From the NCBI RefSeq assembly GCF_001571245.1, contig NZ_BCTK01000008.1, positions 124,001 through 188,000 on the forward strand: a stretch of DNA of 64,000 nt, in the 5' to 3' direction. A model generated the notes under the pieces. The model had not been told where the DNA came from. It saw nothing but the letters and a program-made list of their open reading frames with translations, and made no database searches. A program made the translations under genes and the position numbers. Shown here in pieces: positions 15,601 through 25,234 of this stretch (positions are counted from its first letter, which is position 1; the number at the start of each line of letters is the position of its first letter). The stretch is from Achromobacter piechaudii NBRC 102461. GTDB taxonomy: Bacteria > Pseudomonadota > Gammaproteobacteria > Burkholderiales > Burkholderiaceae_B.

Positions 15601-17049
15601 CTAGTTGAATGGCCAAACGGTCGGATGCGAGCCGGGCGGACTGGATGGGCGCGCCCAGCGCGCGGGCGTTTCCGAAAAGCGAGCGGCATGGCGCACTGCG
15701 ACCAATTCGCCAAAGCCCGACGTTTCGGTTTCCAGCAAGCCGCCGAAGTCCGGCATGCGACAGTCCAGCCCGCCTTCAACCCGGCCCAGTCCGCGCAACC
15801 AATGCGCGGTCTGCGCCAAGGACACCCGGACGTGCCAACTACCCCCTTCGGTCGCCTGACGCGCCAACGCGACCTGCGCGCCGAACGCCATCAGATAGCC
15901 CGAAGCGTGGTCAAGAATCTGCATGGGCAAGGGCTTGGGCGCGTCCTGATGCGCTGCCTGCGCTTCCGCGTGATTGAAACCCGTGGCCGTTTGCACCAGC
16001 GAATCAAAACCCCGGCGATTGGCCCAGGGGCCCACGTTGCCGTAGGCGGACAGCGATACATAGACGATGCCGGGACGAATGCGCGCGGCGTCCTGCGGGC
16101 CAAAACCCAGAGCCGCCATGCCGCCCGGCCGGTACCCTTGCACGAACACATGGGCGCTGCGCAGCAGGTTGCCCAGCGCAATGCGACCGTCGGCCGTATC
16201 CAGGTCAGCCAGAACCGACAACTTGCCTCGGCTGGTGTCGATAATGTTGTCAATGTTGGGCAAGTGCGGCGAATTCACCAGCATCACGTCGGCGCCATAG
16301 GCAGCCAGCGCGCGGCCGCAAACCGGCCCGGCAATGATGCGCGTCAGATCCAGCACGCGTATGTCTTTCAGGGGCCGGGCGTCCTGGCCGTACTTGGGCA
16401 AGGGGCGCGGATCGGCCTCGCCGATGCGTTCGATCGTCATCAAGGGTTGCGCGGCGACCGCCTGGCCTTGCGGGTGGCGGTCCCATTCATCGAAGCTGCG
16501 CATGGCCGACACGACCAGTCCCGCGTCGGCGGCAACCTGTTCGAAGTCCAGCGCCTTCCACCGGCTCAACGCGGCTTGCACCGCTTCGCGCGTGGTGCCC
16601 TCGCCGGTCGGACAGCCCAGCAACGCCAGCGCGCCATCGCGGTGATGGGCGAAGTTGGCATGGATGCGCACCCAGCCCCCATCGCCGCATTGGTACACGC
16701 CGCTGATGGGATCCCAGATGTTGGGGGTGACGCCGTTGATCGTGAAATGACTGCGGCATTCCTGCGCCGCGTGCAGCATGTCCACGCTGACCTGCTGGCG
16801 CGAGCCGCCGCGCAGATACCAGAGTTCGGCGGCCGCCATCGCCGCAGCGGCCATGCTGACCTGCGCCGCCGTGCCCACCGCGAACGAGGACGGAACCACC
16901 GGATCGGCGCCCGTCAACATCACGTGTTCCATTGATTCGTCGGGCAAATCGAAAGAACGCCACAGCCTTTGCAGGACGTCGCGCGATGTCGTGGCGGCGG
17001 ATGTGCGTCCCCGTAGAAAGGACGGGCGAAGGTCCATCAGATTTCCCAT
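15601..17049 (-). CDS. Family III (CaiB/BaiF) CoA-transferase with permuted domain order
   Basis: 482 residues. The sequence that normally opens CaiB-type enzymes (I-R-V-L-D-L-T-R-I-I-A-G-P) appears only near residue 230, and the catalytic-Asp segment G-F-D-S-L near 340. The first 220 residues instead resemble the small C-terminal domain (Y-Q-C-G-D-G-G-W, then a D-P/Q-P-L type end). So the halves seem exchanged relative to CaiB or formyl-CoA transferase. It presumably moves CoA between carboxylic acids; the substrate is unknown. ATG at 17049 is preferred; a TTG lies 9 bases earlier; neither has a ribosome site. It stands alone and converges on the peroxiredoxin gene. Confidence 0.7.
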   Translation of the reverse strand: MGNLMDLRPSFLRGRTSAATTSRDVLQRLWRSFDLPDESMEHVMLTGADPVVPSSFAVGTAAQVSMAAAAMAAAELWYLRGGSRQQVSVDMLHAAQECRSHFTINGVTPNIWDPISGVYQCGDGGWVRIHANFAHHRDGALALLGCPTGEGTTREAVQAALSRWKALDFEQVAADAGLVVSAMRSFDEWDRHPQGQAVAAQPLMTIERIGEADPRPLPKYGQDARPLKDIRVLDLTRIIAGPVCGRALAAYGADVMLVNSPHLPNIDNIIDTSRGKLSVLADLDTADGRIALGNLLRSAHVFVQGYRPGGMAALGFGPQDAARIRPGIVYVSLSAYGNVGPWANRRGFDSLVQTATGFNHAEAQAAHQDAPKPLPMQILDHASGYLMAFGAQVALARQATEGGSWHVRVSLAQTAHWLRGLGRVEGGLDCRMPDFGGLLETETSGFGELVAVRHAARFSETPARWARPSSPPGSHPTVWPFN

Positions 17050-17394
17050 AGCGTTCAACTTTTTTTTCAGTCGTTGAATCGATTACATGGCGGCGGCCCA
17101 GGCGCGTCAATACAAACCTCGCGCCAGCGTGTTTCATGGTTTGACCGCTTGACTTGCGGCTGGCCGCTACTTGGCCAGCACCGGGATGCCGCGTCCGCCC
17201 CCTGCGCCACGGGCGGGCCGGGCGAGGAGGATATCGCGTTGCCCGGCGCTCGTGACAAGCACATTCCTTCGCACCGCGCCGTCACATCTACTCGTAGTTT
17301 TTACATCGTCTTCCACGAGCCGGCCCAATATAGAATGCCAGCCTCGACGGGTCGCTTCGCCGCCCGCCCATTTTTCGCCCGGAAATCGCCTTTC
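17050..17394. other. 345-bp divergent gap between CoA-transferase and photolyase genes
   Basis: No convincing gene. The CoA-transferase side has an A/T run at 17060-17068. The photolyase side has TTTACA (17300-17305) and TATAGA (17329-17334), but the 23-bp spacing is too wide for a standard sigma-70 promoter. I see no strong hairpins or operators. Confidence 0.6.
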
Positions 17395-18816
17395 ATGAAT
17401 ACGCTGCTCTGGCTGCGCACCGATCTGCGCATGCACGATAACCCCGCGCTGGCGGCCGCCCGCGAAAACGGCACGGTCACCGCGCTGTTCCTGGCCGCCC
17501 CGGACCAATGGCGCCAGCATGGCGACGCGCCGGCCAAGGTGGATTTCTGGCTGCGCAACCTGCATGAGTTGTCGCGCGACCTGGGCGAACGGGGCATTCC
17601 GTTGAAACTGCTGACCGTGGCCGACTGGAGCAAAGCGCCAGAGGCCATCGCCGCGTTCTGCCAGGCGCATGCCATCACCCAGGTACACGCCAACACGGAA
17701 TGGGCCATCAACGAACGCCGCCGCGATGCGGCCGTTGCCGGCGCGCTGGACGCGATTGGCGTGGACTGGACGCTGCATCACGGCGCCTCGCTGCTGCGCC
17801 CTGGCACCGTCACCACAGGCAAGGGCGATTGCTATCGCGTCTACACGCCCTACGCACGCACTTGCCGCGACCGGCTGCGTACCGCGCCCGTTGTCGCAGT
17901 GCCGCCCCCGCGCCCGCAGACCCCGCCCGACTGGTCCGCCGACCCGCTGCCCGACACGTTCGACGGGTTTGCCCGTCCAAGCGAGGCGATACGCGCCCTA
18001 TGGCCCGCCGGAGAAGCCGCCGCGGGCGACCGCCTGGAAGCCTTCACCGATGGCGTGATCGATGCCTACAAGGACGAGCGCGACTTTCCCTCGATGCCGG
18101 GCACCAGTTGCCTGTCGCCCTACCTGGCGGCGGGCGTGCTGTCGCCCGGCCAGGCGCTGCGCGCGGCGCTGTCGGCCAATCATGGCGAGCTGGACAGCGG
18201 CAAGGCAGGCGCGGCTACGTGGATCAACGAATTACTCTGGCGCGAGTTCTACCAGCATCTGCTGGCCGCCTACCCCTCGCTGTCCATGCACCAACCCATG
18301 AAGCCGGAAACCGCCGCCGTTCCCTGGCGCGACGCCCCCGACGACTTGCGCGCCTGGCAGCAGGGCCAGACGGGCATTCCCATCGTGGATGCGGCGATGC
18401 GCCAACTGCTGGCGCTGGGCTGGATGCACAACCGCCTGCGCATGGTGACCGCCATGTTCCTGTCCAAGAACCTGTTGATCGATTGGCGGCTAGGCGAAGC
18501 CTGGTTCATGGCGCATCTGGTCGACGGCGATCTGGCGGCCAACAACGGCGGCTGGCAATGGAGCGCGTCCACGGGCGCGGACGCCGTGCCGTACTTCCGC
18601 GTTTTCAACCCGCTATCGCAATCACGCCGTTTCGATCCGCGCGGGGTATTCCTGCGTGAATGGCTACCCGAACTGGCCGACCTGGACGACAAGGCGATCC
18701 ACGACCCCAGCCCCATGGAGCGCGCGGCAGCCGGTTACCCGATGCCTATCGTCGATCTGGCGCAAAGCCGCTTGCGCGCGCTGGAAGCGTTCGGCAATCT
18801 GCCAGCGGTGGGATGA
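17395..18816 (+). CDS. phrB: Deoxyribodipyrimidine photolyase (class I CPD)
   Basis: 473 residues, normal for PhrB. The N-terminal antenna domain starts L-L-W-L-R-T-D-L-R. The C-terminal FAD domain has [16 protein letters not shown] and the [13 protein letters not shown] signature with the electron-transfer Trp. It repairs cyclobutane pyrimidine dimers with blue light. The ATG at 17395 matches the family start; the open frame before it is not conserved-looking. Single gene, convergent with the TPR gene that follows. Confidence 0.92.
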   Translation: MNTLLWLRTDLRMHDNPALAAARENGTVTALFLAAPDQWRQHGDAPAKVDFWLRNLHELSRDLGERGIPLKLLTVADWSKAPEAIAAFCQAHAITQVHANTEWAINERRRDAAVAGALDAIGVDWTLHHGASLLRPGTVTTGKGDCYRVYTPYARTCRDRLRTAPVVAVPPPRPQTPPDWSADPLPDTFDGFARPSEAIRALWPAGEAAAGDRLEAFTDGVIDAYKDERDFPSMPGTSCLSPYLAAGVLSPGQALRAALSANHGELDSGKAGAATWINELLWREFYQHLLAAYPSLSMHQPMKPETAAVPWRDAPDDLRAWQQGQTGIPIVDAAMRQLLALGWMHNRLRMVTAMFLSKNLLIDWRLGEAWFMAHLVDGDLAANNGGWQWSASTGADAVPYFRVFNPLSQSRRFDPRGVFLREWLPELADLDDKAIHDPSPMERAAAGYPMPIVDLAQSRLRALEAFGNLPAVG

Positions 18817-18916
18817 GGGCGGGTGCAGGCGGAGATTGATGGCGACAATTGATGCCAGCCACCGCTGCCTGCCACTGCCGATGAAGATGAAGAACCTGGC
18901 TCGCCCGGCGCGCGGT

Positions 18917-19249
18917 TCAAACGCCAGCGGCCGCCTGCTTGTCCAGGCGCTTGAGAAAAACCTGCAATTCCTTCTCAACCTGCTTGTCGCCGCGCGCCTG
19001 GGCGGCCGCCACGCCACGTTCCCATGCCGCGCGCGCTTCTACCGCGTCGCCCATGCCCAGGCACGCCTTGCCCAGCCATTTCCACGCGACCGAATAGGCG
19101 GGGTCGAAGTCCAGCGCCGCGCGCAGATGGGTCTGGGCCTGGTCGAAACAATCCTGCTCGGCATAGGCCTTGCCCAGCGAAAACCGCAGCAACATGTTGT
19201 CGGTGCCCTTGGCCAGCATCGCCTCCAGCCGTTCGATCATTCCTTCCAT
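18917..19249 (-). CDS. Tetratricopeptide repeat protein
   Basis: 110 residues forming about two and a half TPR units: L-R-F-S-L-G-K-A-Y-x-x-x-x-x-F-x-x-A, then S-V-A-W-K-W-L-G-K-A. A small soluble helical protein, probably a scaffold for protein contacts; the partner is unknown. The ATG at 19249 has AGGAG upstream, so I use it rather than the longer frame starting at 19342. Divergent from the DUF1800 gene. Confidence 0.75.
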   Translation of the reverse strand: MEGMIERLEAMLAKGTDNMLLRFSLGKAYAEQDCFDQAQTHLRAALDFDPAYSVAWKWLGKACLGMGDAVEARAAWERGVAAAQARGDKQVEKELQVFLKRLDKQAAAGV

Positions 19250-19473
19250 TGGCGTGCTCCTGTCCGCATCCTGCGCATGATTCGCGCCTGCCTGGCGCGT
19301 GCAAGCGGCCATCATAAGACGAGGCCGCCGCACGATCCGCAATGGCCCCGGCGATGGCCGGGATTAACCGCGCATTCCAGAATGCGGTTTCCGCGCGTTT
19401 CAAGATGCGCATGCGGGAATGTTCGAAGGATTATCGTGTCACACGTGTTGTTGGCCACCCGGGATCACGCTTG

Positions 19474-21060
19474 ATGATGCAATCGCGAATGCTGCTGAGG
19501 AAACTCCTGCCGATGCTTTGCCTGCCGCTGGCAGCGGTGGCGCTGGCCCAACCGCCCGCGTCCACGCAGGGCAAAGCCAACGGCGCGGCCACTGCGCCCC
19601 TCCCCGCGCAGGACGACAGTCGCGCGTACGAAGCCGCGCTGGTCAACCGCATCACCTGGGGCGCCACGCCGGCCGAGCTTGCCCGCATCCATGAACTGGG
19701 CGCGCAGCGCTACCTGCAAGCCCAGTTGCATCCGGCTGCCCATGCGCCCTTGCCAGCGCCGATCCAGGCGAGCATCGACGCGCTGTCCATCAACCAGCAA
19801 TCGGAGCAGGACGCGCAGGCCCAACAGCGCAAATTGCGCCAGGACGCCCGCGATCTGGAGCCGCAAGCCAAGTTGCAGATGCAGCGTGAAGCGCGCGCGA
19901 TATCGCGCCAACGCGCCCAGGACACCGCCAGCCGCACGATCTTGCGCGCGCTGTATTCGCCAGACCAATTGCAGGAACAGATGACCTGGTTCTGGATGAA
20001 CCACTTCAATGTGTTCGCGGGCAAGGGCGACGTGGGCACGTATCTGCCGCAGTACGAAGAGCGCGCCATCCGCCCGCACGCGCTGGGCAAGTTCGGCGAC
20101 ATGCTGCGAGCCACCGTCCGGTCACCCGCCATGCTGGTGTACCTGGACAACACGCGCAATGTGGCCGGGCAGATCAACGAGAACTACGCGCGTGAAATCA
20201 TGGAGCTGCATACCCTCGGGGTGAACGGCGGCTACACGCAGGCCGATGTGCAGGAACTGGCGCGCATCCTGACCGGGCTGGGTGTGCACAACAGCGACAA
20301 GCCGCCGCGCGTCAAGCCCGGGATGCGCGGCGATCTGGTCCAGGACGGCCTGTTTCTGTTCAACCCGGCGCGCCACGATAGCGGCGACAAGGTTTTCCTG
20401 GGCCACAAGATCCGGGGCGGCGGGATGGACGAAGTCGATCAGGCCATCGACCTGCTGGCCCGCAACCCGGCGACGGCGCGGTTTGTCAGCGCGAAGATGG
20501 CGACCTACTTCATGGGCGACGCGCCGCCTCCCGCGCTGATCGAACGCATGGCCAAGACGTTTCTGGCGCGCGACGGCGATATCGCCGCCACGCTGCAAAC
20601 CTTGTACTCGTCGCCGGAATTCGCCCGTTCCCTGAAGACCGGCGTATTCAAGGACCCGGTGCATTACGTGTTTTCCGCGATGCGCCTGACCTACGCCGAC
20701 CTGCCGCCCATCCGCAATCCGAAGCCGGTGGCCGGGATGCTGCAACAGATGGGCCAAGGCCTGTATCAACGCCCTACCCCCGACGGTTACCCGATGTTCA
20801 AGTCCGACTGGTCGGGCTCGGGCCAGATGACCCAGCGCTTCGAAATCGCGCGTCTGATTGCCGGCGCGCCCAAGCCGTTTTATCGGACCGAGGGCGACAC
20901 CGAGCCGGGCGCGCTGCCCAGGATGGTCCCATTGCTGGACGCCAATCCTGACCTGGCCCGGACGCTGTCGCCCGCCACGCGCGAGGCCATCGGCCAGGCC
21001 CGAAAGCCCGTGGACGCCAATACCTATCTACTGGCCTCGCCAGAATTCATGCGCCGCTAG
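19474..21060 (+). CDS. Exported DUF1800 protein
   Basis: 528 residues with an N-terminal signal peptide (about 6-25, ending A-L-A-Q) and a full DUF1800 domain. Visible family signatures are W-x-x-H-F-N (about residue 176), A-R-E-I-M-E-L-H-T-L-G near 240 and a late D-W-S-G-S. Function is unproven; DUF1800 genes nearly always precede a DUF1501 gene, as here at 9 bp. The start is one of two adjacent ATGs (19474, 19477) with a weak GGGA site; a third Met at 19489 is possible. Confidence 0.8.
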   Translation: MMQSRMLLRKLLPMLCLPLAAVALAQPPASTQGKANGAATAPLPAQDDSRAYEAALVNRITWGATPAELARIHELGAQRYLQAQLHPAAHAPLPAPIQASIDALSINQQSEQDAQAQQRKLRQDARDLEPQAKLQMQREARAISRQRAQDTASRTILRALYSPDQLQEQMTWFWMNHFNVFAGKGDVGTYLPQYEERAIRPHALGKFGDMLRATVRSPAMLVYLDNTRNVAGQINENYAREIMELHTLGVNGGYTQADVQELARILTGLGVHNSDKPPRVKPGMRGDLVQDGLFLFNPARHDSGDKVFLGHKIRGGGMDEVDQAIDLLARNPATARFVSAKMATYFMGDAPPPALIERMAKTFLARDGDIAATLQTLYSSPEFARSLKTGVFKDPVHYVFSAMRLTYADLPPIRNPKPVAGMLQQMGQGLYQRPTPDGYPMFKSDWSGSGQMTQRFEIARLIAGAPKPFYRTEGDTEPGALPRMVPLLDANPDLARTLSPATREAIGQARKPVDANTYLLASPEFMRR

Positions 21061-21069
21061 GAGAACGCG

Positions 21070-22266
21070 ATGGATCGTCGCCGCTTGCTTCAAATGATGG
21101 CTGCCGCCCCCTTGGTGCTGGGTGGCAGCCGGCTCTATGCCGCGCCCGCTGCCTCGGGCAACCGGCTGCTGATCGTCTTCATGCGCGGCGCCTACGACGC
21201 TGCCAGCCTGCTGGTGCCCACCTCCAGCGACTTCTACTACGAGTCGCGGCCCAGCATCGCGATCGCCCGGCCCGGCTCGGGCGACGGCGCCGCCCTGCCG
21301 CTGGCCGACGGCTGGGGCCTGCACCCGGCGCTGGCGGACAGCCTGCTGCCCTTCTATCGCAACAAGCAACTGGCGTTCGTGCCCTTTGCCGGTACGGACG
21401 ACCTGACCCGCAGCCACTTCGAAACGCAGAACAGCATCGAGCTGGGCCAAGGCGCCAAGAAAGAAGGCAACTACCGGTCGGGCTTCCTGAATCGTCTGAC
21501 GTTGGCGCTGGGCGCCAGCGCGGTCCAACCGGCCGCCTTCACGTCGGAAGTGCCGCAGATCCTGCGCGGCGACGCCCGCGTGCCCAATGTGGATCTGGGT
21601 GGCGCAAACCGGAAGTCGCGCTTGAGTGACGCCGACAATCGCGCCATCGCCGCGATGTACCGCGATACGGACCTGCACGCTTCGGTGGACGAAGGCCAGC
21701 GCATCATGGGCGCTACAAAGCAGGAACTGGACGCCGAGATGCAGGCGGCCAACGGCAACGCGGTATCGACCGACAAGCTGGAAAAGGAAATCCGCCGCAT
21801 CGCCCGCTTCATGTCCGACCGCTACAACGTAGGCTTTGTCGATGTCGGCGGCTGGGATACCCACGTGGGTCAGGGCGGCGCAACGGGCTCGCTGGCCGGC
21901 CGCCTGGGACAACTGGGTCGCGCGCTGGCCGCCTATGCCGACGCGATGGGGCCGGCGTGGAACCAGACCACCGTGGTCGTCATCAGCGAATTCGGCCGCA
22001 CCTTCCGCGAGAACGGCAACAAGGGCACGGACCACGGCCACGGCACGGTGTACTGGGTGATGGGCGGCAATGTGCGCGGCGGGCATATCGCCGGCCGCCA
22101 GGTCGCGGTCAGGCAAGACACCTTGTTCCAGGACCGCGACTACCCCGTGCTGAACGAGTACCGCGGGGTTTTCGCGGGCCTGTTCTCACGCTTGTACGGC
22201 TTGGACAAGGCACGGCTGGCAAAGGTATTCCCGGGCGTAGCCCCTGTCGATATCGGACTTGTCTGA
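21070..22266 (+). CDS. Exported DUF1501 protein (sulfatase/phosphatase fold)
   Basis: 398 residues. It begins M-D-R-R-R-L-L-Q then a hydrophobic stretch to A-A-P, a Tat-like signal peptide. The DUF1501 domain has the metal-site patterns D-V-G-G-W-D-T-H, S-E-F-G-R-T and D-H-G-H-G typical of the alkaline-phosphatase superfamily. AGGAGA lies before the ATG at 21070. With the DUF1800 partner it probably forms a periplasmic or surface complex. No substrate is known to me. Confidence 0.82.
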   Translation: MDRRRLLQMMAAAPLVLGGSRLYAAPAASGNRLLIVFMRGAYDAASLLVPTSSDFYYESRPSIAIARPGSGDGAALPLADGWGLHPALADSLLPFYRNKQLAFVPFAGTDDLTRSHFETQNSIELGQGAKKEGNYRSGFLNRLTLALGASAVQPAAFTSEVPQILRGDARVPNVDLGGANRKSRLSDADNRAIAAMYRDTDLHASVDEGQRIMGATKQELDAEMQAANGNAVSTDKLEKEIRRIARFMSDRYNVGFVDVGGWDTHVGQGGATGSLAGRLGQLGRALAAYADAMGPAWNQTTVVVISEFGRTFRENGNKGTDHGHGTVYWVMGGNVRGGHIAGRQVAVRQDTLFQDRDYPVLNEYRGVFAGLFSRLYGLDKARLAKVFPGVAPVDIGLV

Positions 22267-22353
22267 CGCCCCGGCCCGGGCGCGCAGCGCTACACTCGAC
22301 GGGCTGATTGGCGTGCACGCGTCCGCGTTGCAACGCCCGAAACAGGAGCCCGC

Positions 22354-22845
22354 ATGAGCACCATCTACGATTTCACCGCCCGCGATATCAACGGCGTGGA
22401 TCAGTCCCTGGACACCTACCGCGGCCGCGTGCTGCTGGTGGTGAACGTAGCGTCCAAATGCGGCTTCACGCCGCAGTACGCGGGGCTGGAGGAGCTATAC
22501 CGCTCGTACCGCGACGACGGTTTCACGGTGCTGGGTTTTCCCTGCGACCAGTTCGGGCACCAAGAGCCGGGCGACGAAGCCGAGATCCGCAGTTTCTGCT
22601 CCACACAGTACGACATCACGTTTCCGCTGTACGCCAAGGTCGACGTCAACGGGCCCAACGCGCATCCGCTATACCGCTGGCTGAAAGGCGAAAAGCCCGG
22701 CGTTTTCGGCACCGAAGGCATCAAGTGGAACTTCACCAAATTCCTGGTGGGTCGCGACGGCCAGGTCATCAAGCGCTACGCGCCGACGGACACGCCCTCT
22801 GGCCTGAAAGACGATGTGGCGCGCGCGCTGTCCGCACCCGTCTAG
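22354..22845 (+). CDS. Glutathione peroxidase
   Basis: 163 residues with the full catalytic set: Cys36 in V-A-S-K-C-G-F-T, Gln70 in F-G-H-Q-E-P and Trp125 in K-W-N-F-T-K-F. It is a cysteine (not selenocysteine) enzyme of the BtuE/Gpx type that reduces peroxides, often with thioredoxin. ACAGGAG precedes the ATG. It lies 88 bp after the DUF1501 gene on the same strand and converges on the Lrp gene. Confidence 0.9.
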   Translation: MSTIYDFTARDINGVDQSLDTYRGRVLLVVNVASKCGFTPQYAGLEELYRSYRDDGFTVLGFPCDQFGHQEPGDEAEIRSFCSTQYDITFPLYAKVDVNGPNAHPLYRWLKGEKPGVFGTEGIKWNFTKFLVGRDGQVIKRYAPTDTPSGLKDDVARALSAPV

Positions 22846-22876
22846 GGTTTGATCTTCACGCGGCGCGGGCCGTCCG

Positions 22877-23344
22877 TCATCGCAAAGGCGGCAGACGGCG
22901 GCGCACCGTATGCGCCTTGACGATGGCGGTATTGGTTTCGGCGAATTCCGTCACCCGCTCAAGAATGCCGTCCAGATGCGAAATCGACCGCAGCACCACA
23001 CGGGCGATGAAGCAATCGTCTCCCGTCACCTTGTCGCATTCGACGAATTCCGGAATTTCCTGGATCAGCCCTTCGACATGCCGCAATTGCCCCGGCAAGG
23101 GGCGAATGCGCACAATGGCTTGCAGCGTATAACCCAGCGCCACCGGGTCCACGTCCAGCGTGTAGGCGCGGATGACGCCGGATTCCTCAAGCCGCCGCAA
23201 GCGGTCCGCCACGCTGGGCGCCGACATGCCCACCTGCCGCGCCAGATCGGCGGTGGTGGTGCGAGCGTTGGCCGTCAGCGTCTGCACCAGGCGGCGATCG
23301 ATACCGTCCAGAACGGGGTTTTCAATCTTTAGGTCGTTTTGCAT
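22877..23344 (-). CDS. Lrp/AsnC-family transcriptional regulator
   Basis: 155 residues: N-terminal helix-turn-helix (about 12-60, D-x-x-D-R-R-L-V-Q-T-L then S-A-P-S-V-A-D-R-L-R-R-L) and C-terminal RAM/AsnC_trans_reg domain (V-T-G-D-D-C-F-I). I place the start at the ATG at 23344 with AGGTGG; a GTG three codons earlier is possible. It is divergent from an EamA-type exporter, the classic layout of an amino-acid-sensing regulator with its export target. Confidence 0.88.
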   Translation of the reverse strand: MQNDLKIENPVLDGIDRRLVQTLTANARTTTADLARQVGMSAPSVADRLRRLEESGVIRAYTLDVDPVALGYTLQAIVRIRPLPGQLRHVEGLIQEIPEFVECDKVTGDDCFIARVVLRSISHLDGILERVTEFAETNTAIVKAHTVRRRLPPLR

Positions 23345-23362
23345 AAATTCCACCTAAATGAA

Positions 23363-23382
23363 GGTACGGATATGAAAGTACC
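23363..23382. promoter_or_regulatory. Inverted repeat between lrp-like and eamA-like genes
   Basis: GGTAC (23363-23367) and GTACC (23378-23382), centre-to-centre 15 bp, in the 123-bp divergent gap. Lrp/AsnC operators are short, degenerate inverted repeats of about 15 bp, so this is a candidate site for both promoters. Confidence 0.35.
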
Positions 23383-23467
23383 GAACGATCATCATATAAC
23401 CGGGATGATCCGCCTGGGATAATTTCTCCATCAAGAACGTGGCCGAGCGGCCCGATGGAGAAATATC

Positions 23468-24370
23468 ATGACCCCCGCATCAGAACGCCTGGGCCTGGCG
23501 CAAATGGCCTCTGCGATGGTGTTGTCCGGAACCCTGGGCGTGTTCGTGCTGGAATCCGGCCAGAGCGCCTGGAACGTCGTCTTCTTCCGCTGCCTGTTCG
23601 GCGCGTTGTCGCTGTTCCTGTATTGCTGGGCGCGCGGCCTGCTCAAGCCCGGCCTGTTCACCGCGAAGACGCTGGCCTTGACGCTGGTGGCCGGCGCGGC
23701 GCTGGTGATGAACTGGGTGCTGCTGTTCTCGGCCTATCGGCTGGCGTCCATCTCGCTTGCCACCGCCGTCTATAACGTCCAGCCCTTCTTTCTGATCGGA
23801 CTGGGCGTGCTGTTCCTGGGTGAACGCCCCTCGCGCGGCAAGCTTGCCTGGTCCGTGGTGGCATTCGCCGGCCTGTTGCTGGTGCTGCGCCTGACCGAGA
23901 CCCACGGGGCCGGCGGGCAAACCTATCTGGCCGGCCTGCTGCTGGGCCTGGGCGCGGCCGCGCTATATGGCATCACCGCGGTCATCGTCAAACGCTTGAA
24001 GGGCATTCCCCCCCAAGTGCTGGCGCTATCGCAGGTGACGCTGGGCGCTGTCATGCTGCTGCCCATGGCCGACTTCAACGCCCTGCCAGCCGCCCCGCTG
24101 CAATGGGCTTACCTGGTGGCGCTGGGGCTCGTGCATACCTGCCTGATGTACATCCTGATGTATTCGGCCATCCAGAAACTGCCGACCACGTCCACCGCCG
24201 CGCTCAGTTTCATCTACCCGGCCGTGGCCATCATGCTGGACCTGCTGGTCTACGGCCACCGCATGGAACCCGTGCAGGTGGTGGGAGTGGCGATGATCTT
24301 CGTGGCCGCCGCTGGCGTCAGCCTGAACTGGACGTGGCGCCTGCCCGGGCGGCGCCCTCGCGCCGTGTAA
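23468..24370 (+). CDS. EamA/DMT-family transporter
   Basis: 300 residues with ten predicted membrane helices in two EamA repeats (about 10-140 and 155-290). The second repeat ends with the typical A-A-L-S-F-I-Y-P-x-x-A and L-x-G-V/x-M-I-F-V-A-A-A-G-V. Members export amino acids, metabolites or drugs by exchange with protons. TGGAGAAAT precedes the ATG. Control by the divergent Lrp-type regulator would fit amino-acid efflux; the actual substrate cannot be read from the sequence. Confidence 0.85.
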   Translation: MTPASERLGLAQMASAMVLSGTLGVFVLESGQSAWNVVFFRCLFGALSLFLYCWARGLLKPGLFTAKTLALTLVAGAALVMNWVLLFSAYRLASISLATAVYNVQPFFLIGLGVLFLGERPSRGKLAWSVVAFAGLLLVLRLTETHGAGGQTYLAGLLLGLGAAALYGITAVIVKRLKGIPPQVLALSQVTLGAVMLLPMADFNALPAAPLQWAYLVALGLVHTCLMYILMYSAIQKLPTTSTAALSFIYPAVAIMLDLLVYGHRMEPVQVVGVAMIFVAAAGVSLNWTWRLPGRRPRAV

Positions 24371-24519
24371 GGCAGCGGCCACCGCCGCCTGTTTGCCCTG
24401 CCCTGCAAGAAACCCGCCCCCGGCCCCGGTTATTCGGGGCTGGGATTAATGCCTGCCGCTATCATGGCCTTCCATCCGCCGATGCTGTCGGCGGCGCCTT
24501 GATTCCCAGGACGCATCCC

Positions 24520-25221
24520 ATGATCGATCTCTATTACTGGACCACCCCCAACGGCCACAAGATCACGCTGTTCCTTGAAGAAACCGGCCTGCCCTACAAG
24601 ATTCACCCGGTCAATATCAGCCGGGGCGATCAGTTCAAACCTGAATTCCTGGCCATTGCGCCCAATAACCGCATTCCCGCCATCGTCGACACGCAGCCCG
24701 CCGACGGCGGCGAACCGCTCTCGCTGTTCGAGTCGGGCGCCATCCTGCTGTACCTGGCTGAAAAGACGGGCAAGTTCCTGCCCGCCGACCTGCGTGGCCG
24801 CGCGGAAGTGTCGCAGTGGCTGTTCTGGCAGATGGGCGGCCTGGGCCCCATGGCGGGCCAGAACCACCATTTTTCCGGCTACGCCCAGGAACGCATCCCC
24901 TACGCCATCGATCGCTACGTCAAAGAGACCAACCGTTTGTACGGCGTGCTGAACAAGCGCCTGGCCGACCGTGAATTCGTCGCGGGCGACTACTCCATCG
25001 CGGACATGGCGGCGTACCCCTGGATCGTGCCGCACGCCAAGCAGGGGCAGGACCTGAACGATTTCCCGCATCTGCAACGCTGGTTCAACGCCATCGCCCA
25101 GCGGCCCGCCACGCAGCGCGCCTACGCCTTGGCCGACAGCGTCAACACCGCGCCGTCCATCAGCGACGAGGAATCACGCCGCATCCTGTTCGGCCAAACC
25201 TCGCAGAACACCACCCGCTAG
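24520..25221 (+). CDS. yfcG: Nu-class glutathione transferase (YfcG/YghU type)
   Basis: 233 residues. The N-terminal thioredoxin-like domain begins with T-P-N-G-H-K, the nu-class motif in which Thr/Asn rather than Tyr or Cys contacts glutathione, then N-N-R-I-P-A-I-V-D and E-S-G-A-I-L. The C-terminal all-helical domain has G-D-Y-S-I-A-D-M-A-A-Y-P-W. E. coli YfcG is a glutathione-dependent disulfide-bond reductase. The start at 24520 matches the family. Followed at 13 bp by a GNAT gene. Confidence 0.85.
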   Translation: MIDLYYWTTPNGHKITLFLEETGLPYKIHPVNISRGDQFKPEFLAIAPNNRIPAIVDTQPADGGEPLSLFESGAILLYLAEKTGKFLPADLRGRAEVSQWLFWQMGGLGPMAGQNHHFSGYAQERIPYAIDRYVKETNRLYGVLNKRLADREFVAGDYSIADMAAYPWIVPHAKQGQDLNDFPHLQRWFNAIAQRPATQRAYALADSVNTAPSISDEESRRILFGQTSQNTTR

Positions 25222-25234
25222 AAGGAGCTGTCCA

